Positions 8,281 to 17,130 are shown, counted from the first letter of the stretch. The stretch is 64,000 bases of DNA from Acidobacteriota bacterium (GCA_016185425.1 JACPNQ010000037.1:1-64000), one strand, 5' to 3'. The notes: generated from the letters alone by a model not told the origin. Numbers and translations are program-made.

Positions 8281-8841
8281 CTATAGCGAGGGGCGGTGAT
8301 ACGGACGATCGCTCTTGAGGAACTCGGCTGCACTTTCGCCGGCGGAACTGATGTCTTCGGCACCGGTGGCCTTCATTACATCCTTCGCGTGGGAGGTCCA
8401 TTCGCTGTTGTCGCAATGAACCGACATGAGAATGCCTCCTTCCTTCACGCGGCCTTCGTAGCGTTTGGCTTCGTATTCGGGCATGCCCCATCCGATGAGA
8501 GCGCCGCTGATCCCACCGACCGCCGCGCCTGCGCCGAGACCGGCGATGGCGCCAACGATCGGGCCCGCGGCGACCAGCGGACCAAAGCCCGGAATGGCGA
8601 CGGACCCAATGCCCGCCAGCCATCCAAGGACGCCTCCAGCCGCGGCGCCGGCCGCGCCGCCCGCCGCCGCGCCTTCGGGGGCCTTGCTGCCGCCTTCGAC
8701 CTTCATGTCCTTGTTGCTGACATTCTCAGGCAGGAGCAGCGAAATGTCGGAGGAGCGGAAGCCCGCCATCCGAAAACGCTCGACGGCGTTTTCCGCCGCG
8801 GCCCGTGTTTTGAAGATTCCATACACTGATGTGTTTGCCAT
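8281..8841 (-). CDS. General-stress protein, YflT-like domain with glycine-zipper region
   Basis: The 186-residue protein starts with a compact alpha/beta part (VYGIFKTRAAAENAVERFRMAGFRSSDISLLLPE) like the YflT/17M heat- or salt-induced stress domain. A central stretch of about 70 residues is full of Gly and Ala (GAAAGGAAGAAAGGVLG..., then GAIAGLGAGAAVGG), a glycine-zipper that could insert in membranes. The end has a second alpha/beta segment (EGRVKEGGILMSVHCDN). Such proteins are often induced by osmotic or general stress, but their molecular action is unknown. It begins a minus-strand group together with the BON and DUF892 genes. The start ATG at 8841 gives the natural N-terminus of the domain. 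Confidence 0.7.
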   Translation of the reverse strand: MANTSVYGIFKTRAAAENAVERFRMAGFRSSDISLLLPENVSNKDMKVEGGSKAPEGAAAGGAAGAAAGGVLGWLAGIGSVAIPGFGPLVAAGPIVGAIAGLGAGAAVGGISGALIGWGMPEYEAKRYEGRVKEGGILMSVHCDNSEWTSHAKDVMKATGAEDISSAGESAAEFLKSDRPYHRPSL

Positions 8842-8874
8842 GCTAGTTGTTCCTTTGCCTTACTACCTGCCAGC

Positions 8875-9234
8875 TCAGGGTTTGGCGGCGCGGACTTCGA
8901 TCAGGTTCTCGACCGAAGCATCGCCCGCGTGCTTCTTAGCGATAGTCTCAATAGCCATCTTTTCTTCCTGCGTATTTACAGGTCCACGCAGGGTGACCTT
9001 TCCGTCCTTGGCGACGATCTTCACATTCTTCGCGTACGTCGACATCTGGGCATCGTTCGTAATTTCCCGGCGAATCATGCGAGTCAATTCGAGATCGTGC
9101 TTAGCGTTGGACTGTTTGTCCGCCGTCTCCGTGGAGCCGGAGCGATCCTGTTGATTGCGCTTTGTATTGTCCGGGGGCTGCGCGAATGTGAGCCCGGCGG
9201 CCACGGTAAAAGCGATGAGAAGTTTGTACGTCAT
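8875..9234 (-). CDS. Secreted single-BON-domain protein
   Basis: The product (119 residues) starts with a signal peptide (MTYKLLIAFTVAAGLTFA) and holds one BON domain, about residues 45-119. The core pattern is ELTRMIRREITNDAQMSTYAKNV...DGKVTLRGPVNTQEEK...IAKKHAGDASVENLI. BON domains bind membranes or polymers and are found in osmotically induced OsmY-type periplasmic proteins. ATG 9234 is chosen because it begins the signal peptide; the frame stays open far upstream (to 9528) but without protein-like sequence. It sits between the glycine-zipper gene and the DUF892 gene on the same strand, in keeping with a stress role. A periplasmic location is inferred. Confidence 0.85.
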   Translation of the reverse strand: MTYKLLIAFTVAAGLTFAQPPDNTKRNQQDRSGSTETADKQSNAKHDLELTRMIRREITNDAQMSTYAKNVKIVAKDGKVTLRGPVNTQEEKMAIETIAKKHAGDASVENLIEVRAAKP

Positions 9235-9346
9235 TTTTGATAGGTTCCTTCCTCGGCAGCCACGGTCCGGCCGCACACCAGGGATGTGCACGCCTTTTGC
9301 CAAAGACGCGCGATTGGAGCGATGCGCGCCGCATCGAGGCAATTGT

Positions 9347-9937
9347 TTACCTGCTGCCCGTTTTTGCCATCGGTTTTTTGGACGACGTTTCGCTGCGGGC
9401 GCGAGACTTAGCGGGCGGGCGCTCCGATTCCTGCGTTTTCTCGCCAGCCATCCCGTTTGTTCCGACTTCGGCGTAAAGCGTGAGGGCGACTTCGGTAAGC
9501 TTTTCGTCCGCGCCGGACTCTTCATCAATGGTTGCGCTTAACAGCTCGACAACGTCTTCCAAGCCCATTTGTTCGGCGATGGCGCGAGCGGAACCGTAGG
9601 CGGAGATCTCGTAGTGTTCGACGCGCTGGGCGGCGGCGATGATTTGCAGATCGCGGAGTGTGTTCTCCTTGTTTTCCTCCAGGCCCTGTGCTCCTTCATC
9701 AAGGAGGCCTTCCATGCCTTTGCAATGCTTTGTGCGTGCGGTAACGCCGACAGATTGGAACACCTGTTCGAGGCGCGTTACCTGTTCCCTGGTTTCTTCC
9801 AGATGATCGTTCAACGCATCCTTGAGAGCTTCCGATCCGGCGCCTTTCACCATCCTGGGCAGCGCCTTCACAATCTGTTTCTCGGCGCTATATATGTCCT
9901 GCAACTCTTCGGTGAGCAGATCATGCAAGGTTTCCAT
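9347..9937 (-). CDS. Ferritin-like DUF892 (YciE/YciF-type) stress protein
   Basis: The first ~160 residues match the DUF892 family: METLHDLLTEELQDIYSAEKQIVKALPRM at the start and HLEETREQVTRLEQVF in the middle. AAAQRVEHYEISAYGSARAIAEQMG and ATIDEESGADEKLTEVA follow. The Glu and His residues in these helices can form a di-iron site on a four-helix ferritin-like bundle. A basic Ser/Arg/Lys-rich tail (about residues 165-196) resembles DNA- or surface-binding tails found on other members. In enterobacteria the YciE/YciF group is linked with osmotic and RpoS stress. It is divergent from the SRPBCC/ADH operon across a 256-base spacer that must hold both promoters. Confidence 0.85.
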   Translation of the reverse strand: METLHDLLTEELQDIYSAEKQIVKALPRMVKGAGSEALKDALNDHLEETREQVTRLEQVFQSVGVTARTKHCKGMEGLLDEGAQGLEENKENTLRDLQIIAAAQRVEHYEISAYGSARAIAEQMGLEDVVELLSATIDEESGADEKLTEVALTLYAEVGTNGMAGEKTQESERPPAKSRARSETSSKKPMAKTGSR

Positions 9938-10193
9938 AGTGATTTCTTCCTTTCGATTTCGCGGGGCCCCGCGGAAAGGGGGCGCCGCTTCGCGCGGTTG
10001 ATGGGTCGCGACAGAGCGGTGTTTCGTGACGTTTGGAATAAATATTTTCCGCGTACGGGAATATTTGACATGGCCATGGGAGCGTGCCGACTTAGTGCTG
10101 CCAACACCTTGCGCAACGGCAAACGAATTGCTCTACAACATGTGTCCAAAGGACTTCGGTCCGGAGGACAATGCAACCGGTGAGGCACTTCTG

Positions 10194-10952
10194 ATGGAAG
10201 TCCATTTTCCAAGCATTCCGTACCAGAACGTGCACCCCATCGAGAGATGGGCGTCCATAGCTGGTGGAATCGCGTTGGCGGCCAGCGGTCTAAGGAGACC
10301 GCCGGCGGCATGCGCCGTCCGAATAATGGCCGGAGCAGGACTGATCCGAAGGGGCCTCACCGGGAAATGCGAAATTTATACATTGCTCGGGATGCGCTCG
10401 TTGCCATCCGGCAAGCCCGTTCCTTATGAGTTGGGCGTTCGCGCGAGGGCTGCGGTGACGATCAATCAGCCGCGGGAGAAAGTCTTTGCATTTTTACGGC
10501 AGTTCGAGAATCTGCCGCGCGTGATGCGGCATTTGAAGTCCGTCGAAGAGAACGGAGAAGGACGCTCGCACTGGGTGGCGGAAGGTCCGATGGGGAAGAG
10601 CGTGTGCTGGGACGCGGAGATTCTGAATGAAGAGCGCGACCGGCTGATCGCGTGGAAGTCGCTGCCGGGCAGCCAAGTGGATCAGGCTGGCTCGCTGCGT
10701 TTCCACGACGCGCCCGGCGGGCGCGGAACGGAAGTGCGCGCGGAACTGCAATACAACCCTCCGGCCGGCGTGGTCGGCGCGTATGTGGCGCGATTCTTTG
10801 ACAGAGAGCCGGAACAGGAAATTGTGGCCGACTTTCAACGCTTGAAGCAGTACCTGGAGACCGGTGAGATCGCCAGCACGGAAGACCAGAGCCATGGCAG
10901 GACAGAACCGGAGAAAAAGGTTCTGCCGGCAATGGAAGAGGCAATGGCATGA
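10194..10952 (+). CDS. SRPBCC/polyketide-cyclase-like protein with N-terminal membrane segment
   Basis: The 252-residue protein has two parts. Residues 12-60 (ERWASIAGGIALAASGL...AVRIMAGAGLIRRGLTG) look like a DUF2892-type membrane hairpin. From about residue 85 it is an SRPBCC-type hydrophobic-ligand fold with VTINQPREKVFAFLRQFENLPRVMRHLKSVEENG and GPMGKSVCWDAEILNEERDRLIAWKS. This combination is common beside alcohol-dehydrogenase genes in stress-related clusters. ATG 10194 is chosen because it begins recognisable sequence and follows GTGAGG; the frame is open from 10026. Its end overlaps the dehydrogenase start by four bases, so translation is coupled. The ligand is unknown. Confidence 0.75.
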   Translation: MEVHFPSIPYQNVHPIERWASIAGGIALAASGLRRPPAACAVRIMAGAGLIRRGLTGKCEIYTLLGMRSLPSGKPVPYELGVRARAAVTINQPREKVFAFLRQFENLPRVMRHLKSVEENGEGRSHWVAEGPMGKSVCWDAEILNEERDRLIAWKSLPGSQVDQAGSLRFHDAPGGRGTEVRAELQYNPPAGVVGAYVARFFDREPEQEIVADFQRLKQYLETGEIASTEDQSHGRTEPEKKVLPAMEEAMA

Positions 10953-12121
10953 GGGCTGTTTGCTGGTATGGCAAAGGCGACGTGCGCGTGGAGACAGTGC
11001 CGGACCCATCTATACTGAATCCTCGCGACGCGATTGTGCGTGTCACGCTGACGGCGATCTGCGGCTCCGATCTGCATATCTACAACGGTCACATTCCGGG
11101 GATGGAGCGTGGCGACATTCTGGGCCATGAGTTCATGGGCGAGGTGGTGGAAGTGGGCGCGCAGGTACGGAACCTGAAGCGCGGCGACCGCGTGGTGGTT
11201 CCGTTTACCATCTGCTGCGGGAAGTGCTACTTCTGCCAGTCGCAACAGTGGTCACTTTGCGACAACACGAATCCGAACGCACCGGCGCTGCACAAGCTCT
11301 ATGGAGCGTCCGGAGCGGGACTGTTCGGCTATTCGCATTTATACGGCGGGTATGCGGGAGGGCAGTCGCAGTTCGTGCGCGTCCCGTTCGCCGGCGTCGC
11401 GCCGATTGTGGTGGACAACGATCTGACGGACGAGCAGGTGTTGTTCCTCTCCGATATTCTGCCGACGGGCTTTATGGCCGCAGACAACTGCAACATTCAT
11501 GCGGGCGACGTCGTAGCGGTTTGGGGCTGCGGGCCGGTGGGCCAGTTTGCGATTCGTAGCGCGTACCTGCTGGGAGCGGAGAAGGTGATTGCGATCGACG
11601 ACGTACCTGAGCGACTGCGGCTTGCCAGGGAGCGCTCGGGTGCGATCACAATCAACTGCGCCACTACAGACGTAATGGCAGAGCTGAACGACCTGACCGC
11701 GGGGCGCGGACCGGATTCCTGTATTGATGCGGTCGGCATGGAGGCGCACGGCTACGGGCTGGCCTATGCGTACGACCGGACGAAGCAGGCATTGATGATG
11801 GAGACCGACCGGCCTGGCGTGCTGCGGCAGGCGATTGCGGCGTGCCGCAAGGGCGGGACACTTTCGATTCCGGGCGTCTACGGCGGGTTTATCGATAACG
11901 TGCCGATCGGCTCGGCTTTTGCCAAAGGGCTGACATTGCGAATGGGGCAGACGCACGTGCCGAGGTATCTGCCGACGCTGATGCGGCGGATACGAGAGCA
12001 CGAGATCGACCCGACGTTCATCATTTCTCATCGCACGCGGCTGGAGGATGCGCCGGAAGCGTACAAAGTGTTCAACCAGGATAAAGGCGCGTGCACAAAA
12101 GTGGTAATGAAACCCTCATGA
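10949..12121 (+). CDS. Zinc-dependent alcohol dehydrogenase (MDR family, formaldehyde-dehydrogenase-like)
   Basis: The 390-residue enzyme belongs to the medium-chain dehydrogenases. The catalytic zinc site is in AICGSDLHIYNGH and GHEFMGEVVEVG, and the structural zinc site is the Cys cluster in TICCGKCYFCQSQQWSLC. The NAD-binding Rossmann motif is WGCGPVGQFAIRSAYLLGAEKVIAID. It would oxidise an alcohol or aldehyde adduct with NAD. Variants of this subgroup act on formaldehyde with glutathione or as dismutases; the real substrate cannot be told from sequence. It overlaps the SRPBCC gene and the SDR gene by four bases each, so the three make a tight redox operon in the stress region. Confidence 0.9.
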   Translation: MRAVCWYGKGDVRVETVPDPSILNPRDAIVRVTLTAICGSDLHIYNGHIPGMERGDILGHEFMGEVVEVGAQVRNLKRGDRVVVPFTICCGKCYFCQSQQWSLCDNTNPNAPALHKLYGASGAGLFGYSHLYGGYAGGQSQFVRVPFAGVAPIVVDNDLTDEQVLFLSDILPTGFMAADNCNIHAGDVVAVWGCGPVGQFAIRSAYLLGAEKVIAIDDVPERLRLARERSGAITINCATTDVMAELNDLTAGRGPDSCIDAVGMEAHGYGLAYAYDRTKQALMMETDRPGVLRQAIAACRKGGTLSIPGVYGGFIDNVPIGSAFAKGLTLRMGQTHVPRYLPTLMRRIREHEIDPTFIISHRTRLEDAPEAYKVFNQDKGACTKVVMKPS

Positions 12122-13137
12122 GAATCTCTCTGCTTGCGGGCGCGGGATTGGTAGCCGGAGCAGCCGCCGCCTACCTGCTGCGTGCGCGGGATCGGCCGGA
12201 GGATCTGCGCGGAAGGGTTGTGCTGATTACGGGCGGATCGAGGGGCTTGGGACTGGCGCTGGCGCGGGAGTTCGGCCGGCGCGGGTGCGAGATCTCGCTG
12301 TGTGCGAGGTCGCGCGATCAGTTGTGGCGGGCGCAAGCGATGCTGACGGAGGAAGGGTTCACGGCGTCGGCGTTTCCGTGTGACGTTTCCTCGGCGGTGG
12401 AGGTGGAAGAGCTTGTGCGGTCGGTGCATGAGAGGCACGGGCGCGTGGACATTGTAGTGAACAACGCGGGGGAGATCCTGGTGGGGCCGGTGGAGAATAT
12501 GACAGAGGCAGACTTCCGCCGTGCCATGGACACGATGTTCTGGGGACCGCTGCACATGACGATGGCGGCGCTGCCGGAGATGCGGCGGCGAGGGAGCGGG
12601 AATATTGTGAATATCGCGTCGATAGGCGGAAAAGTTGCGATCCCGCACCTTATACCTTACTGTTGCGCGAAATTCGCGTTAACTGCGCTGTCGGAAGGGA
12701 TGCGGACGGAATTGGCGCGGGACGGAATCCGGGTGACGACGATCGCGCCGGGGTTGCTGCGCACGGGTTCCGACGTGAACGCGCGGTTCAAGGGCAACGC
12801 GGAGCAGGAAGCAGCGTGGTTCAGCATGGCCGCGTCGACATTGGTAACGTCGATGAGCGCGGAGCTGGCGGCCGCGCGGATCGCAGACGCGGTGGAGCGG
12901 GGCGAGTCCGAAGTCGTGCTGTCGCCGCAGGCAAAAGTTTTGACGCGGCTGAATGGCGCGTTTCCAGGCGCCATTTCCGACGTGCTGACATGGGTGAACC
13001 GGCTGCTGCCAGAAGCGACGAAGGACAATGGCGAAGCTGCGGGAATCGACATGATCCGGCAGCAGAGCGGGGTGCTGCGTTTTCTGACGGCGAGCGGGCG
13101 CAAGGCGGGAGAGCAGTTGAACCAGGCCGCTGTGTGA
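12118..13137 (+). CDS. Short-chain dehydrogenase/reductase with N-terminal membrane anchor
   Basis: The 339-residue protein begins with a hydrophobic helix (LLAGAGLVAGAAAAYLL), then has the classical SDR signature. The nucleotide motif is LITGGSRGLGLALA (about residues 37-50), followed by NNAG and the active site Ser (NIASIGG) with YCCAK (Tyr and Lys). An extra 70-residue C-terminal region follows the SDR core. The enzyme would reduce or oxidise a keto/hydroxy group using NAD(P)H. ATG 12118 overlaps the stop of the dehydrogenase by four bases, and the gene overlaps the next, decayed, FAD gene by one base (TGATG). It probably acts at the membrane. The substrate is unknown. Confidence 0.88.
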   Translation: MRISLLAGAGLVAGAAAAYLLRARDRPEDLRGRVVLITGGSRGLGLALAREFGRRGCEISLCARSRDQLWRAQAMLTEEGFTASAFPCDVSSAVEVEELVRSVHERHGRVDIVVNNAGEILVGPVENMTEADFRRAMDTMFWGPLHMTMAALPEMRRRGSGNIVNIASIGGKVAIPHLIPYCCAKFALTALSEGMRTELARDGIRVTTIAPGLLRTGSDVNARFKGNAEQEAAWFSMAASTLVTSMSAELAAARIADAVERGESEVVLSPQAKVLTRLNGAFPGAISDVLTWVNRLLPEATKDNGEAAGIDMIRQQSGVLRFLTASGRKAGEQLNQAAV

Positions 13138-14388
13138 TGGCACGGCGCGGCGCCGACTGCGATGTAGCAATTATCGGGGCGGGAGTCGCGAGGCTATCGG
13201 CGGCGGCGGTGTTGAGCGGTGCGGGAATACGTGTTGTCTGTCTGGAGGCGTGCGGACGAATCGGGGGAAGGATACTAACGCAGCGCGATCCGCTCTGCCC
13301 TGTGCCGATCGAATTGGGCGCGGAGTTTGTTCATGGGCGCATACCAGCGCTTCCCGATCTATGCGCGGAGGAACGGCTGACGCTGTTCGAAGACAGCGCA
13401 AAGGCTCTCTATTTCCAGCGCGGGAAGATCCATGGGGAAGAGTTGGCGATGAACGCGGCGGACGAGCTGATGGCGCGATTCGCGGCGAAGGACAGGGCGT
13501 TGCCGGAGGCGGTGAGCGAGTCCCGGCAGCCGGCTGTGCTGAAGAAGAAGGCGGTGCGGCAGCTTGAAGGGTTCAACGCGGCGAGAGCCAACCGGATCAG
13601 CGTGAAGGCTTTGAAGGCCGACGCAACGGCTGCGGAAAAAATTGAAGGCAATCGAGCATTTCGTGTGTTGAACGGGTATAGCGCGGTGCCGCTGGCGCTA
13701 TGGTCAAAGATACCGGATGCGCGCGAGTGTGTGCGATTGGGGCAGGCCGTGGAGCGAGTGGAATGGGCGCCGGGCGATGTGCGGCCGAGCGTCCGGTCGA
13801 TGGTGGATGGAGGTGAGTCGACGCTGCGGGCAAAGCGCGTGATCGTGACGGTGTCGTTGGGAGTGTTGCGCGAGGAGGCGATCACTTTCGACCCGAAACC
13901 GGCCGTTCTGGGATGAGCGCGAGCGGATGCGGGACGCGGGGTTCTTTGTGTCGGATGACGCGGTGTTTCCGATCTAGTGGACGTCGTATCCGGTTATTGC
14001 GCCGGTGTTGACGGGGTGGTGCAGCGGATCGGCGAGCGACGCGTTGCGGGGGTTGCCAAGGCAGGAGGTTCTGGGAGCGGCGTGGCCGACATTGCGACGA
14101 GTGCTTGGGACGCGAGTGCCGAGGCCGGCGGCGGCATACTTTCACGACTGGCACTCGGGCACGTTGTGTCGTGGGGCGTATAGTTACGTTCCAGTGGGCG
14201 GGAGCCGCGCGAAGGAGGAGTTGTCGCGGGCAGTAGAGGAGACGTTATATTTTGCCGGGGAGGCAAATGACCGGAAGAGTTTTGGCGGAACAGTGCATGG
14301 CGCGATGCTGGCGGGGCGAGCGGTGGGTGAGCGGATATTGGAAAGGTCGGCCGCACCGGCAGGGCGCGGCCGGAAAAGATCGATTTAA
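13137..14388 (+). pseudogene. Decayed flavin amine oxidase gene (frameshift, stop and deletions)
   Basis: The first part (13137-13916) reads as the start of a flavin monoamine-oxidase-like protein: CDVAIIGAGVARLSAAAVL, CLEACGRIGGRI and VPIELGAEFVHG. The dinucleotide-binding motif is damaged, because the third Gly is Arg (GAGVAR). The frame closes at TGA 13914-13916 just after FDPKP. Homologous sequence goes on in the +1 frame from about 13906 (FWDERERMRDAGFF), where an in-frame TAG at 13975-13977 replaces a probable Trp. The tail then reads HDWHSGTLCRGAYSYVPVGG and ETLYFAGEA...GGTVHGAM up to TAA 14388. A block expected between the two halves (about 30 residues) is missing. The gene ends the SRPBCC-ADH-SDR operon and looks inactive. 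Confidence 0.8.
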
Positions 14389-14933
14389 TTAGTCTTTGAC
14401 ACGGTTTTGAGTTGTTGGCGGATGCGGCGGCGGAGGCGGAAAAGGCGGATGCGGACGGCGGTTGGGGAGAGCCCCATTTTTACAGCAATTTCCTGCGTTG
14501 CGTAACCCTGTTGGTAGAAAAGACCGAGTATGGCGCAGTCGCGCGGTTCTTCGGCGCGCAGAACGCGGCGAAAATCCAGCAAAGTCTCCATCTCAACCGG
14601 CTTATGACTGTGGCGCGCGAGGGCCACAGAGACGTCGGTGTCGTTCAGGGAAGAATCGCGATAGATGGTTTTACCGACGGCCTTGAACATGTTTTTCGCG
14701 ATGCCGTTTACCCAGGCGATGGCGGAATCGATGCACGTGAGCTGGGCTCGCATCTCCCAGCCGCGGACCCAGGCGGCCTGCGCGATCTCCTCGGCAACGT
14801 CGCCTTTCGCACCGCGTGATTGGAGGAATCGCACCGTGACTCGGAAGCCGCGGCGGAACGCGTTTCCAAAGTCCCAATCGTCTGGCAACGGGCGATTGGG
14901 CAATATTGTAGATCCATACTGCGTGTACGTCAT
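14385..14933 (-). CDS. ECF-like RNA polymerase sigma factor
   Basis: The protein (182 residues) has a weak region 2 (DVAEEIAQAAWVRGWEMRAQL and AIAWVNGIAKNMF, about residues 40-90) and a clear region 4 helix-turn-helix. Region 4 includes AILGLFYQQGYATQEIAVKMGLSPTAVRIRLFRLRRRI (about residues 137-174). It would direct RNA polymerase to a special promoter class. No anti-sigma gene is adjacent, so control may be transcriptional or by an unlinked partner. ATG 14933 (MTYTQYGS) is chosen because upstream codons, although open, run through a terminator hairpin. It overlaps the tail of the decayed FAD gene by four bases. Its location amid stress genes suggests it may control them; I found no common promoter motif by eye. 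Confidence 0.8.
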   Translation of the reverse strand: MTYTQYGSTILPNRPLPDDWDFGNAFRRGFRVTVRFLQSRGAKGDVAEEIAQAAWVRGWEMRAQLTCIDSAIAWVNGIAKNMFKAVGKTIYRDSSLNDTDVSVALARHSHKPVEMETLLDFRRVLRAEEPRDCAILGLFYQQGYATQEIAVKMGLSPTAVRIRLFRLRRRIRQQLKTVSKTN

Positions 14934-14961
14934 GCGGAAGAGCGAGCACGTACGTAGCCAT

Positions 14962-14999
14962 AAGACGAAAGGCGTCCCTGCGGGGACGCCTTTCGTCTT
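14962..14999 (-). terminator. Strong 17-bp stem hairpin after the BON gene
   Basis: Two perfectly complementary 17-base arms (14962-14978 and 14983-14999) enclose a 4-base loop. The hairpin lies between the end of the minus-strand BON gene and the start of the sigma-factor gene. It probably ends BON transcription and separates the two genes. The T-run expected on the minus strand is weak. Confidence 0.7.
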
Positions 15000-15021
15000 G
15001 GGCAAGGTGGCGGGACCAGAG

Positions 15022-15540
15022 TCAGTGGTGGATTTTCCCGGCACCTGCCTTCTCCTGCGAGCCGGCGGTGCGTTCCGGCTCGTTCCAGCCTTGTACACGG
15101 ATTTCGTTGCGGACATCTCGAACACCGGGGATATCTTCGACGATGTCCTCGGCCAGGCGCTTGCAGTTCCTGGTCTCTACCTTGCCGCCTAAAGTGACTA
15201 ATCCGTCCTTGACGGCTATTTCGACGTCGCTGGCATCCAGATTGGGATTGCACGTCAAGGTGACGTAGGCGTCGTCCAGAATGCGGTCATCGGCGCGTTT
15301 GAAGTTTTTCGGCCCGCAACCGGCGAAATTCTCCGTCCGAAACCCACTGAACTGGTTGTAACGCTCCCACCGGCCATAGGTGGGTCCATTGAACTCACGT
15401 TCGTCGAAGCGGCCCTGCGTTTCGTAACGAGGCTCACCTTCCAATCCTTCGCCGCGCCATTGGGCGGGCGGATATTCGCGTCCGAAGTAGCGTCCGGATG
15501 GACCCATCCGGTAATCGCGTGGATCAAAACGTTGTTGCAT
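15022..15540 (-). CDS. BON-domain protein with Arg/Gly/Tyr-rich N-terminus
   Basis: The 172-residue protein opens with about 80 residues rich in Arg, Gly, Tyr and Phe (MQQRFDPRDYRMGPSGRYFG...), probably disordered. A single BON domain of about 65 residues follows (DDRILDDAYVTLTCNPNLDASDV...VKDGLVTLGGKVETRNCKRLAEDIVEDIPGVRDVRNEI). No signal peptide is visible, so it may be cytoplasmic, unlike the other BON protein of this window. The N-terminal type is common in SWFGD-like stress proteins of soil bacteria. Partners are unknown. The stop is followed by a strong hairpin. Confidence 0.8.
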   Translation of the reverse strand: MQQRFDPRDYRMGPSGRYFGREYPPAQWRGEGLEGEPRYETQGRFDEREFNGPTYGRWERYNQFSGFRTENFAGCGPKNFKRADDRILDDAYVTLTCNPNLDASDVEIAVKDGLVTLGGKVETRNCKRLAEDIVEDIPGVRDVRNEIRVQGWNEPERTAGSQEKAGAGKIHH

Positions 15541-15634
15541 AGTCAGCTCCTTCTGAGGCTGCCGGGAGGGGTTTCTTCCCGCAGCGCAGAGGAGAGGAAA
15601 GACCGGTGCGCATTGTTTCCGCGAGGCGAAAAAG

Positions 15635-16126
15635 TTATTTGAGGAGATCCTGGGCCGCCTGCAGATGCGAGCGGAGCGCGAGGAGCTTATTCGCGGCCCA
15701 AGTTTTTAACTCTGTGTCATCGCTCGCGCTGGCGGCCTTTTCAAAGAACTCGATATCGTGCTTATGATCGTCGATCATCGCCTTTGTGAAGGCCTGATCG
15801 AACTCATTGCCGCTCATACTGGCGAGCACGGTGGACGTGGCGACGTTGGGATCGTCCGCGGGCAGAGAGATGCCTTTGCGTTTGGCATAGGCAGTCAATT
15901 CCATGTTGGCCTTGGTGTGGTCGTCGACGAGGCGTTTGGCGAAGGCTTTGACCCTGAAGCTATGGGCCTTTTGCAATCCGAGCTTGCCCATGTGCACTTC
16001 CTTCATGCCGCCTCTGGCCGCTTCCTCGACGAAGCTGCGATCCTGCGCGGTGGCGTCTTCGGCGCGGGCTGTGGCCAGGCCAAACAGCAGCACGCCTGCG
16101 GCGAGGCAGGTAATCTGTCGAATCAT
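15635..16126 (-). CDS. Secreted DUF4142 protein
   Basis: The 163-residue protein has a signal peptide (MIRQITCLAAGVLLFGLATARA) followed by a helical DUF4142 domain. Typical patterns are DRSFVEEAARGGMKEVHMGKLGLQKAHSFRVKAFAKRLVDDHTKAN and FDQAFTKAMIDDHKHDIEFFEKAA. The repeated Asp-His and His-Asp pairs in paired helices recall a ferritin-like bundle, possibly binding metal. The family is widespread in soil Acidobacteria and Proteobacteria, and its function is unknown. It is the last gene of the stress group, next to the BON gene on the same strand, 94 bases apart. Periplasmic location is likely. Confidence 0.85.
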   Translation of the reverse strand: MIRQITCLAAGVLLFGLATARAEDATAQDRSFVEEAARGGMKEVHMGKLGLQKAHSFRVKAFAKRLVDDHTKANMELTAYAKRKGISLPADDPNVATSTVLASMSGNEFDQAFTKAMIDDHKHDIEFFEKAASASDDTELKTWAANKLLALRSHLQAAQDLLK

Positions 16127-16176
16127 GTTGACCTCCGGCTGGTAGAGGACCGCCGCGCCGGCGTTGTTTCGGGCGG

Positions 16177-17130
16177 CTAGAGAGTGAGTTCCTTGACTCG
16201 TTCCGCTTCATCGCCGAGCCAATCGGGATGTTCCGCTGTGGCGTCGAAATGAGAGCTGGTTTTGAAGAGCTCGTATTCGCCGAAACGCGCGACCCTGGCG
16301 GTTCGTATGCGGATATCGTTGCACTCCTTCTCCGTCATGGGCGTGAAAGTGGAGCCGACGCGGATGGCCTGACGGAGGACGGGCATGCTGTCGATGCCGA
16401 CGATGACGACTGAAGTTGGGAGCGACAGCGAGTAACGGAGGCATTCTTCGGCGGTGACAGCGCCGCTAGCGAGGATGACGCCGTGACCGAGGCTCTTCAT
16501 GCCGAGGACGGCGATGCCGCGTTTGACGAGTTCCGGGAGCACGAGTTTTTCGAAGCTGCGGAAGTGCCAGTCCATGACGTTGAGGGGCATTTGCACGGCG
16601 TCGAAGTGGAATCTGTGCTGGACGGATTTTTCGAGCATGTAGAGATGGATACGGGGATCTTTGTGGCCGGTGAAGCCGATGAAACGGATCTTGCCCCGGT
16701 CGCTGGCCTTGAGGAGGGCTTCGTGAGCGCCACCCTCGGCGAAGACGCGGTCGGCATCATCAAAACGGATGATTTCGTGGTGCTGGAGGAGATCGATGTA
16801 ATCGACACGGAGGCGCCGGAGGGATTCATCGAGTTGGTGGGTTGCCTCCCTGGCGGTGCGGCCATCGATCTTGGTCATGACGAATGCGCTTTCGCGCGGC
16901 GTGCCATGGAGGGCCTTGCCGACGAGGGTTTCACTGCGGCCCCTGTGATAATCCCAGCTATTGTCGAGGAAGGTGATGCCTTGATTGATAGCGGCGCGAA
17001 TGATGTCGATGGCCTCGCGGTCGCTGAGCCTGGATTCACCGATGTGGTACCCGCCGAGCCCGAGCATGGAGACCATCTCACCGGTATTGCCGAGAGGGCG
17101 CATTGGAATTGAAGATTGCGATGTGCCCAT
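16177..17130 (-). CDS. Aldo/keto reductase
   Basis: The 317-residue enzyme shows the (beta/alpha)8 aldo/keto reductase pattern. GITFLDNSWDYHRGRSETLVGKAL contains the catalytic Asp and Tyr, and VMTKIDGR holds the Lys. VDYIDLLQHHEI, GFTGHKDPRIH and the late SLPTSVVIVGIDS help to bind NADPH. It would reduce aldehydes or ketones in the cytoplasm. ATG 17130 is used since it starts the natural domain (MGTSQSSIPMRPLG); an upstream start would run into the protease gene. It lies 28 bases after the trypsin-like gene, so it may be the last member of the NTPase/protease operon, though it has no clear link to that system. Confidence 0.88.
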   Translation of the reverse strand: MGTSQSSIPMRPLGNTGEMVSMLGLGGYHIGESRLSDREAIDIIRAAINQGITFLDNSWDYHRGRSETLVGKALHGTPRESAFVMTKIDGRTAREATHQLDESLRRLRVDYIDLLQHHEIIRFDDADRVFAEGGAHEALLKASDRGKIRFIGFTGHKDPRIHLYMLEKSVQHRFHFDAVQMPLNVMDWHFRSFEKLVLPELVKRGIAVLGMKSLGHGVILASGAVTAEECLRYSLSLPTSVVIVGIDSMPVLRQAIRVGSTFTPMTEKECNDIRIRTARVARFGEYELFKTSSHFDATAEHPDWLGDEAERVKELTL

